This document shows, in pieces, positions 1 through 5,338 of a DNA stretch of 11,188 nt. This DNA is from Peptococcaceae bacterium. GTDB lineage: Bacteria > Bacillota > Peptococcia > DRI-13 > UBA5745. Every line of letters starts with the position of its first letter. The stretch's first letter is position 1. The stretch spans positions 1-11,188 of the forward strand of contig JAISDM010000172.1 of NCBI GenBank assembly GCA_031264885.1. Reading direction: 5' to 3'. Both the position numbers and the translations under genes were made by a program. The notes under the pieces are model-generated. The model made no database searches and was not told where the DNA came from. It worked only from the letters and a program-made list of their open reading frames with translations.

Positions 1-177
1 CGGCTCCGCGTTTTGAATTTCTACGGCTCAATTTGCTGCAAAAGCCAAACTCGCTCCGCTCAGACAGTGGCTTTTGCGGGCGCAAATTTCGCCTAGAAAT
101 TCTAAAACGCTCCGCCTAATCGGCCGGCATCCTCCCCCTCCACCGGATGCCGAGCTAAACTATGATATGAATTGAAG
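1..177. repeat. Dispersed hairpin repeat, copy 1
   Basis: This segment recurs at 10975-11147 in the same orientation. By eye there are about 6 mismatches over the 157 bases from position 4 to 160, then a 5-base indel before the shared ATTGAAG at 171-177. The 5' edge may be cut by the window start. Positions 8-110 fold into a long imperfect hairpin. The outer arm 8-26 pairs with 92-110, and the inner arm 30-47 (AATTTGCTGCAAAAGCCA) pairs with 68-88 with a 3-base bulge. The loop at 48-67 is rich in CGCTCCGCT. A second small inverted repeat, CGGCATCC/GGATGCCG, lies at 125-132 and 145-152. No transposase or good ORF is present. It resembles an intergenic REP-like or MITE-like element, and the hairpin could also end transcription of an upstream gene. 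Function is inferred. Confidence 0.85.
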
Positions 178-213
178 ATGATTTGTCGGAATCTATCTTA
201 ATCCAAAATTTTA

Positions 214-222
214 TGGTATAAT
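214..222 (+). promoter_or_regulatory. Extended -10 promoter upstream of rex
   Basis: TGGTATAAT at 214-222 is a perfect TATAAT with an upstream TG, the extended -10 pattern of vegetative sigma factors. It lies 40 bases before the rex start. The expected -35 region (about 194-199) is a poor match, which is tolerated with an extended -10. I looked for a Rex operator (TTGTnAA-N4-TTnACAA type palindrome) around it and saw none, so autoregulation is not supported here. Confidence 0.6.
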
Positions 223-261
223 TTCCGGGAAGGCATTTTTGTTTCGAGGGGGAGAGAATAA

Positions 262-924
262 TTGTTGAAAACGGAAAAGATCCCGGAAGCTGCCATTACG
301 CGGCTGTCAGTGTATTCAAGACACTTGAATTATCTTGAGCAATCCGGGGTGACGACGGTGTCTTCTCAGGATATTTCAGATGGAATGGATGGGTCGTCCG
401 CCCAGGTGAGAAAGGATTTGGCTTACTTTGGAGAATTTGGAACCCGGGGCGTGGGGTATGACGTTAGAGATTTAAACCGCAATTTGAAAAAAATCCTGGG
501 TCTGTCCCATTCCTTGAAAGTGGTCATTGTGGGGGCGGGGAATCTCGGCGCCGCCTTAAGTCAATACAAGGGCTTTCTGGACCGCGGTTTCAGCATTCTG
601 GCCGCGTTCGACCGGGATATGAGCAAGGCCGGCGGTTCTTTGAATCAGATCCCTATTTATCCTATGTATAAATTGGACGAGTTTGTCAGACAGAATCAGG
701 TGGATATCGGCGTGGTGGCGGTGCCGGCCGCGTCCGCCCAGGAGACGGTGGACATATTGGTCCGGGCGGGCGTCCGGGGCATCTTGAATTTCGCGCCGAA
801 AGCGGTGACCACGCCCAACGAGGTCGAACTGAGAAATGTTGATTTGTCGGTCAATATGGAGATACTCAGTTTCTACCTCGGCCTAAAGGAATTAAGAGCC
901 GGTGAAGCAGAGGCGCAGGAATGA
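262..924 (+). CDS. rex: Redox-sensing transcriptional repressor Rex
   Basis: Rex is a cytoplasmic homodimeric repressor that senses the NADH/NAD+ ratio and controls fermentation, hydrogenase and respiration genes. The 220-residue product is full length. An N-terminal winged-helix domain (about 1-80) holds the conserved stretch AQVRKDLAYFGEFGTRGVGY. A Rossmann domain follows with the dinucleotide-binding glycine motif GAGNLG at 91-96. The C-terminal part carries the family-typical ILNFAP and a final LSVNMEILSFYLGLK swapped helix. The start is TTG at 262, with a second TTG codon directly after it, preceded by a GAGGGGGAGAG ribosome site about 8 bases upstream; no ATG lies nearby in frame. The stop overlaps the next short ORF in an ATGA. 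The neighbouring DRTGG, PHP and HATPase genes are known companions of Rex in clostridial hydrogenase loci, which fits a role in hydrogen and NADH balance. Confidence 0.95.
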   Translation: MLKTEKIPEAAITRLSVYSRHLNYLEQSGVTTVSSQDISDGMDGSSAQVRKDLAYFGEFGTRGVGYDVRDLNRNLKKILGLSHSLKVVIVGAGNLGAALSQYKGFLDRGFSILAAFDRDMSKAGGSLNQIPIYPMYKLDEFVRQNQVDIGVVAVPAASAQETVDILVRAGVRGILNFAPKAVTTPNEVELRNVDLSVNMEILSFYLGLKELRAGEAEAQE

Positions 925-971
925 AACTGAAAGAGATTCAGGCCATTTTGGAGGCGGACAATGAGAATTAA
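921..971 (+). pseudogene. 16-codon ORF, possible 5' remnant of a DRTGG-domain gene
   Basis: An ATG overlapping the rex stop (ATGA) opens MKLKEIQAILEADNEN and stops at 969-971, overlapping the start of the next gene. The first 13 residues look like the N terminus of DRTGG-domain proteins that often follow rex in Clostridia (pattern M-K-L-x-E-I-x-x-I-L-x-A). In relatives that gene is usually one of two DRTGG genes in the hydrogenase-associated cluster. My reading is that the first was deleted nearly completely, leaving only its start joined to the second. It could instead be a chance ORF that couples translation of rex to the gene at 961. The assignment rests on a short stretch and is inference. 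Confidence 0.35.
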
Positions 972-1320
972 AGCGTTTGCGGAGGCGTTGAATCTCAGAT
1001 TGCTGACAGATCAGCCGGACGGATCGGATATTTCCGTCAGCGGCTGCTACTTGGGCGATCTTTTGTCAAATGTTATGGCGAAGGTCAAAGAGGGGGATCT
1101 GTGGATGACCGTCGTGACCAATCAAAATGTGGTGGCTGTGGCCCATTTGATGAATGTGCCGGCGGTGGTTTTCCTGGAAGGCCATCAGCCGATGCCGGAG
1201 ACCCTGGAAAGGGGCAATTCCGAAAAAATCCCGCTGTTCTCCTCTGAAGAAAGCGCCTACGGGATGGCCGTCCGTTTCCACCGGTTCCTTCCGGAAGCGG
1301 AAGGGGAAGGAATGCCCTGA
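961..1320 (+). CDS. DRTGG domain-containing protein
   Basis: A 119-residue cytoplasmic protein matching the stand-alone DRTGG-domain family, which occurs beside FeFe-hydrogenase genes in Clostridia and is sometimes annotated as a serine kinase-like protein. Its biochemical role is not established. Family-like features are the GCYLGDLLSNVMAKVKEGDLW segment (residues about 29-49), the NQNVVAVAHLMNVPAVVF strand-helix-strand section, and the late SEKIPLFSSEESAYGMAVR segment. Length is normal for the family. The ATG start at 961 has GGAGG six bases upstream (950-954). The stop overlaps an ATG at 1320 that would have begun the following, now broken, PHP gene. The gene is intact although its neighbours on both sides appear damaged, so it may be under weaker selection or still useful to Rex-linked redox control. 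Confidence 0.8.
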   Translation: MRIKAFAEALNLRLLTDQPDGSDISVSGCYLGDLLSNVMAKVKEGDLWMTVVTNQNVVAVAHLMNVPAVVFLEGHQPMPETLERGNSEKIPLFSSEESAYGMAVRFHRFLPEAEGEGMP

Positions 1321-1576
1321 TGAACGGCTGGGCATCGATCTTCATATCCACACGGCGCTGTCCCCCGCGCGGAAAGCGAGATGACCCCCGGGAACGTAAT
1401 CGCGCGGGCCAGGGAGCTGGAGATTGACGTGCTGGCCGTCACGGATCACAATACCTGCGGCAATGTCCGCCCCTTTATGGAAAAAGGCGGGGGAATGGGC
1501 GTTTTGGCGCTGCGCGGACGCCGGATTTCTGAACCGCGGATTGAAGGGCGCGGAACACCAGGGAGGAAAAGGAACA
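1320..1576 (+). pseudogene. Broken PHP-domain phosphoesterase gene
   Basis: Pieces of a PHP-type metal-dependent phosphoesterase lie in different frames. GIDLHIHTALSP, with the metal-binding HIH motif, is read from about 1328 to 1366. MTPGNVIARARELEIDVLAVTDHNTCGNV, with the conserved TDHN, is read from 1381 to 1467. Restoring one base after CCCCC at about 1364-1368 turns the junction into SP-C-A-E-S-E-MTP, as expected for the family. A second lost base between the likely ATG (1320) and about 1330 would also be needed to reach the start. After about 1500 the homology stops, so only about 80 of the usual roughly 240 residues remain. A faint SDAHFL-like ADAGFL at about 1519-1536 in a third frame could be the scarred 3' end. 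The frameshifts might be sequencing errors; the large truncation is harder to explain that way. Confidence 0.75.
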
Positions 1577-2125
1577 TTGAGAGAATTATCATTGCATATT
1601 CTGGATATTGTCCAGAACTCGATCGCGGCTCAGGCGAAGAATATAGAGATTTATATTTTGGAAAGCGAGGAAGAGGACCGTTTGACCCTTATGTTTCGGG
1701 ACGACGGCAAGGGGATGACCAGGGAGGAAGCGCGTAAGGTCACGGATCCATTCTTTACAAGCCGGACCACCCGCCGGGTGGGGCTCGGGGCGCCGATGCT
1801 CAAAGCGACGGCCCAGGCTTGCGAAGGGGATGTGTCGGTGGAGTCGGCTGTGGGCAAGGGAACGGTGGTCCGCGCGGATTTCAGGCTGAGCCACATTGAT
1901 TTGCCGCCCCTGGGCGACATGGTATCCACGCTGATCGCGCTGGTCACAGGTTCGCGGGATGTCAATTTTAAATATGAGCACCGCAATGATTATGAAAGGT
2001 TTGCGTTTACAACCGCCGAAATGAGAGAAATATTGGGGGATTTGCCCTTCAGCGATCCGGAAGTGCTGAACTGGCTTCAGGACTTTTTGGAGGAAGGAGA
2101 GGCGAGTTTAAAAATTTCGACATAA
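1577..2125 (+). CDS. HATPase-domain (anti-sigma/histidine-kinase-like) ATP-binding protein
   Basis: A small single-domain GHKL ATPase of 182 residues, the type found beside hydrogenase subunit genes in Clostridia; its partner is unknown. The ATP-binding boxes are visible: N box DIVQNSIAA with N14, G1 box DDGKGM at 42-47, F-box-like DPFFTSRTTRR at 57-67, and G2 box VGLGAPM at 68-74. A dimerisation and phosphotransfer helix region and a kinase membrane part are missing, so it is not a classical sensor kinase. The TTG start at 1577 is chosen because GGGAGG lies about 10 bases upstream and LRELSLHILDIVQNS is the usual family N terminus. A reading frame stays open upstream to an ATG at 1424, but that part is PHP-gene DNA in the wrong frame. 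The stop is followed by a new promoter, not by hydrogenase genes. Confidence 0.85.
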   Translation: MRELSLHILDIVQNSIAAQAKNIEIYILESEEEDRLTLMFRDDGKGMTREEARKVTDPFFTSRTTRRVGLGAPMLKATAQACEGDVSVESAVGKGTVVRADFRLSHIDLPPLGDMVSTLIALVTGSRDVNFKYEHRNDYERFAFTTAEMREILGDLPFSDPEVLNWLQDFLEEGEASLKIST

Positions 2126-2136
2126 TTGTAAATAAT

Positions 2137-2166
2137 TTGATATTCATCCGCAAAATATGATATAAT
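2137..2166 (+). promoter_or_regulatory. Sigma-A-type promoter for the radC-mre-rodA operon
   Basis: TTGATA at 2137-2142 and a perfect TATAAT at 2161-2166 are separated by 18 bases in an AT-rich gap after the HATPase gene. It is the only good promoter seen before the run of closely spaced genes that ends with rodA. It also argues against the upstream ATG at 2165 as the radC start, since that codon lies within the -10 element. Confidence 0.75.
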
Positions 2167-2200
2167 GATAAAAATATCATTTTTGTTTGGAGGATATGAA

Positions 2201-2878
2201 ATGAGCCCGTTAAAAGATTACCCCATTGAGATGCGGCCCCGGGAGAAGATGATACGTTTGGGATCCGGCGCTTTGTCGGATTCGGAATTGCTGGCTATTT
2301 TGATTGGAACCGGATCCGCCGCGCAGTCGGCGCTGGAGTTGGCGCAGGAGCTTTTAAAAGAGGGTGGGATGCGGTTTTTGGCGCAGGCCGGCGTGGAGGA
2401 TTTGACGGATGATTTCTTTGGAATGGGCAAAGCGAAGGCGTGTCAAATCAAAGCCGCCGTGGAGCTGGGCAAGCGGATATCGGCTTCCGATCTGGCGGGG
2501 AACCCGGTGGTTCGCACGCCGCAGGAGGCGGCTAAGCTGGTTCTGGGGGACATGTCCCATCTGGACCGGGAACAGTTCAGGGTGATGAATCTCAATACCC
2601 GCAATCAGGTTCTGGCTGTGGATATTGTCTCCATCGGCAGCCTGACTTCTTCGCCGGTTCATCCCAGGGAGGTGTTTAAGATGCCGCTGAAGCGCAGCGC
2701 GGCCAGCGTGATATTGTTTCACAATCATCCCAGCGGGGATACGAAGCCCAGCGACGCGGACGTGGAGGTGACTTTGCGCTTGAAGGAAGCGGGCAGGATT
2801 TTGGGCATTGAGGTGTTGGATCATCTGATCATTGGTTATAATATTTTTTTGAGCATGAAAGAAAACGGATTCTTTTAA
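2201..2878 (+). CDS. radC: RadC family JAMM/MPN protein
   Basis: RadC proteins carry a JAB/MPN metalloprotease-like domain. They were once linked to DNA repair, but the true activity is uncertain. The 225-residue product has an N-terminal helix-hairpin-helix-like UPF0758 region (about 1-100) followed by the MPN domain. The zinc motif H174-N-H176-PSGD...PS..D187 is complete, and the HPREVFK segment that carries the conserved glutamate is present. I chose ATG 2201 because GGAGG at 2189-2193 is correctly spaced and the protein then begins MSPLKDYP, as usual for the family; an in-frame ATG 12 codons upstream lies in the promoter. It is first in the cell-shape operon, directly upstream of mreB, a very common order in Firmicutes although no functional link is known. 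Confidence 0.93.
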   Translation: MSPLKDYPIEMRPREKMIRLGSGALSDSELLAILIGTGSAAQSALELAQELLKEGGMRFLAQAGVEDLTDDFFGMGKAKACQIKAAVELGKRISASDLAGNPVVRTPQEAAKLVLGDMSHLDREQFRVMNLNTRNQVLAVDIVSIGSLTSSPVHPREVFKMPLKRSAASVILFHNHPSGDTKPSDADVEVTLRLKEAGRILGIEVLDHLIIGYNIFLSMKENGFF

Positions 2879-2894
2879 AGGGGGATACTATCCT

Positions 2895-3911
2895 ATGGCG
2901 TGGTCCAGGGACTTGGGCATAGATTTGGGAACGGCCAATACGCTGGTTTATTTGTCGGGCAAGGGGGTTGTGACCCAGGAGCCTTCCGTGGTGGCCATCA
3001 ATCAAAACACGGGGCAGGTTCTGGCGGTGGGGGAGGAAGCGAAGCAGATGATCGGCCGGTCGCCGGGTTATATCGTCGCGATTCGCCCTCTGAAGGACGG
3101 CGTGATCGCGGATTTTGACGTGACCCACAAGATGCTGAGCTATTTCATCCGCAGGGGTCTGGGCGGGAGCGTCGGATTCGGCAGACTGCGGGTGGTGGTA
3201 TGCGTTCCCACCGGCATTACCACGGTGGAGGAAAGAGCGGTGAAGGACGCCACCATACAGGCGGGGGCGAAGGAGGTTTACCTGATCGAGGAACCTATGG
3301 CCGCGGCGATCGGGGCGGGACTCCCCATTCACGAGCCTATGGGCAATATGATCGTGGACGTCGGCGGCGGAACCACCGATGTGGCGGTGATTTCTCTGGG
3401 CGGCATCGTGACCTGCCGCAGCATCCGGATCGGCGGCGATGAGATGGATGAGACCATCATTCAAAGCATCCGCAAAAATTATAATTTGTCCATCGGGGAA
3501 AGAACGGCCGAGGATATCAAGATGACCATCGGAACCGCGGTGGATATGGGAGAAGACGAGCAGTACGAGGTCAAGGGCCGGGACCTGGTCAGCGGCCTGC
3601 CCAAGATGATCGTGGTCAATTCCGCGGAGATCCGCGAGGCTTTGTCGGAATCTGTGGCGGCTATCCTGGACGGCATCAAGATCTGTCTGGAAAAAACCCC
3701 TCCGGAATTGGCGGCAGACATTATTGACCGGGGCATTGTTCTGGCTGGGGGCGGCGCTTTGCTGCGCGGACTGGACACGCTGATTCAGGAAGAGACGGGC
3801 ATTCATGTGTACGTGGCCGAATCGGCGTTCTCGGCGGTGGTGCTGGGCGCCGGAAAAATACTCGAAAATATTGACGCGCTGAAGCATATGTCTTATTCAA
3901 GCGAAAGATAG
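2895..3911 (+). CDS. mreB: Rod shape-determining protein MreB
   Basis: MreB is the bacterial actin that forms membrane-bound filaments and orients lateral wall synthesis. The 338-residue length is typical. The actin-fold nucleotide motifs are visible: phosphate-1 D10-LGTANT, the conserved IEEPMAAAIGAG at about 131-142 with the hydrolysis glutamate, phosphate-2 DVGGGTTD at 155-162, and the adenosine-region LAGGGALLRGLD near 290-300. The N terminus MAWSRDLG has a short hydrophobic/amphipathic lead, as in many Firmicute MreBs. AAAGGGGG at 2877-2884 is the ribosome site, partly overlapping the radC stop. mreC starts 16 bases after the stop, in one operon with mreD, PBP2 and rodA. Confidence 0.97.
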   Translation: MAWSRDLGIDLGTANTLVYLSGKGVVTQEPSVVAINQNTGQVLAVGEEAKQMIGRSPGYIVAIRPLKDGVIADFDVTHKMLSYFIRRGLGGSVGFGRLRVVVCVPTGITTVEERAVKDATIQAGAKEVYLIEEPMAAAIGAGLPIHEPMGNMIVDVGGGTTDVAVISLGGIVTCRSIRIGGDEMDETIIQSIRKNYNLSIGERTAEDIKMTIGTAVDMGEDEQYEVKGRDLVSGLPKMIVVNSAEIREALSESVAAILDGIKICLEKTPPELAADIIDRGIVLAGGGALLRGLDTLIQEETGIHVYVAESAFSAVVLGAGKILENIDALKHMSYSSER

Positions 3912-3926
3912 GTTGGGTGATGGGCG

Positions 3927-4832
3927 TTGACTCGAAAGGGCTTGTTTTGGACGGCCGGTTTGCTGATCATCGTGTTTCTTTTTTTCAGAATCATGGACAT
4001 CACGGGATGGATGGAGAAGGATATGTTTTTGGTGGGGAAGCCGCTGAGAGAGATCGCGCTGCCCTTCCAGCATTTTGCCTCTGTTTTTGGAAAAGCCGTG
4101 GGGAATTTAGGCGATTATATCAGCGATAACGAGACCCTTAGAGAAGAGAACGCTCAGTTAAGGGATCAATACACCCAACTCCAGAGTCAGCTCTCTGAAT
4201 TCCGGGAGGTGCGGGCGGAGAATATCCGGCTGCAGTCTCTGCTGGATTATAAGATATCCAGAATCGAGAATTATGATTTGGTGGTCGCTCAGGTAGTCGC
4301 CCGCAATCCCGGGAACTGGTATCAAACCATGGTGGTCAACCGCGGTTCCAATGACGGCGTCGCCTGCGATATGTCGGTAGTCAATTCCACCGGGCTGGTG
4401 GGGCGGATCGTGTCGGTGACGCCGAATTCGGCGGAGGTTCTGCTGCTTCTGAGCAACGACGCGGCGGTTGGCAGCAGGATCTTTGAAACCCGGCTGACTA
4501 CGGGGGTTGTGGTGGGGACCGGTGATTCCGGGACGCTCCAGATGATTCATCTGCCGCACGATATGGAAATTGAGCCGGGGCAGACCGTGATTTCTTCCGG
4601 TCTGGGGGATATTTATCCGAAGAGTCTTCCCATCGGCGTCGTTCAGGAGATCGTCATGGATCCGAACGGCTTGACCAAACAGGCCATCGTGACGCCTTTT
4701 GTGGATTTTTCGCGGCTGGAGGAGATCATGATCATCCGCAATATCTGGAAGATCGAGGATCCTGATCCGGAGCCTGAGCCGGAACCCGATGCGGAGGGGT
4801 CTGATTCTGTTGTGCCGGAGGCGGCGCCGTGA
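3927..4832 (+). CDS. mreC: Rod shape-determining protein MreC
   Basis: MreC is a bitopic membrane scaffold that binds and activates PBP2 and links it to MreB. In the 301-residue product a cytoplasmic MTRKG is followed by a transmembrane helix (about 7-21), a coiled coil (about 65-112, rich in E, Q and L), and the paired beta-barrel region with GNWYQTMVVNRGSNDGV, GLVGRIVSV and VISSGLGDIYPKSLPIGVV. The last 25 residues are low complexity, alternating P with D or E (DPDPEPEPEPD), and probably disordered outside the membrane. The TTG at 3927 is taken as the start because an in-frame stop sits 9 bases upstream and no ATG precedes the membrane helix; the ribosome site (GGTGATGGG) is weak, so coupling to mreB translation is likely. 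The stop overlaps the start of mreD. Confidence 0.95.
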   Translation: MTRKGLFWTAGLLIIVFLFFRIMDITGWMEKDMFLVGKPLREIALPFQHFASVFGKAVGNLGDYISDNETLREENAQLRDQYTQLQSQLSEFREVRAENIRLQSLLDYKISRIENYDLVVAQVVARNPGNWYQTMVVNRGSNDGVACDMSVVNSTGLVGRIVSVTPNSAEVLLLLSNDAAVGSRIFETRLTTGVVVGTGDSGTLQMIHLPHDMEIEPGQTVISSGLGDIYPKSLPIGVVQEIVMDPNGLTKQAIVTPFVDFSRLEEIMIIRNIWKIEDPDPEPEPEPDAEGSDSVVPEAAP

Positions 4833-5338
4833 TGTATTATGTGATGATCTTTGTATGGGCGTTTATAGGGATCGTGATTCAGACGATTCTGGGGGAGACG
4901 TTCTCCCTGGCGGGAATGACGCCGGATTTGCCGCTGATCATTGTGGCGTTCAACGCTATTTTTGACGGGCCCAGGAAAGGCGCTTACACCGGCGTAGGGA
5001 TCGGGCTTCTGGAGGATTTATACATTGGCCGGTTCATTGGCATGAACGCCCTGATCAAGGGTGTCGTGGGATTCATATCCGGGCGGCTGACCCAGGGCGC
5101 TTTTCGCGAGAACATGTGGGTGCCTGTGCTGACCGTTATGATCAACTCGGCTTTGAGTATTGTGATGTATTATCTGACCGGCAGGATTCTGGGGGAGCAG
5201 TGGGGTCTGAGCGCCCTGTATTGGAAGGGGATCCCCCAATTTGTTTACACGCTTTGTCTGGCGCCGTTTTTGTATGGGCCGTTCTTTGGTTTTGCCAACC
5301 GGCATTTGAATAAACAGGAAGGCTGGGATGAGATATGA
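4832..5338 (+). CDS. mreD: Rod shape-determining protein MreD
   Basis: MreD is a small polytopic membrane protein of the elongasome. The product, about 168 residues, is strongly hydrophobic with roughly five membrane segments. The conserved MreD feature is the early TPDLPLIIVAFNAIFDGPRKGAYTGVGIGLLEDLY region, where the GxxxGLLxD pattern is the family hallmark. Two starts are possible: ATG at 4832, overlapping the mreC stop by one base, or GTG one codon earlier at 4829. GGAGG at 4817-4821 lies 10 and 7 bases upstream of them respectively, so the sequence does not decide. The 3' end overlaps the PBP2 start in an ATGA. Confidence 0.92.
   Translation: MYYVMIFVWAFIGIVIQTILGETFSLAGMTPDLPLIIVAFNAIFDGPRKGAYTGVGIGLLEDLYIGRFIGMNALIKGVVGFISGRLTQGAFRENMWVPVLTVMINSALSIVMYYLTGRILGEQWGLSALYWKGIPQFVYTLCLAPFLYGPFFGFANRHLNKQEGWDEI

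Noticed and set aside
178..261. Rex operator in the rex promoter region
   Set aside because: No TTGTnAA-N4-TTnACAA-like palindrome is visible, so autoregulation was not claimed.
1424..1576. N-terminal extension of the HATPase protein from ATG 1424
   Set aside because: The region is PHP-gene DNA in the wrong frame, and a ribosome site plus the family N terminus place the start at TTG 1577.
2165..2200. Longer radC from ATG 2165
   Set aside because: The codon lies in the -10 box of the promoter, and the GGAGG at 2189-2193 fits ATG 2201.
2829..3887. A 352-codon minus-strand frame opposite mreB
   Set aside because: Antisense shadow of mreB; composition is His/Arg/Gln-rich without domains and it has no ribosome site.
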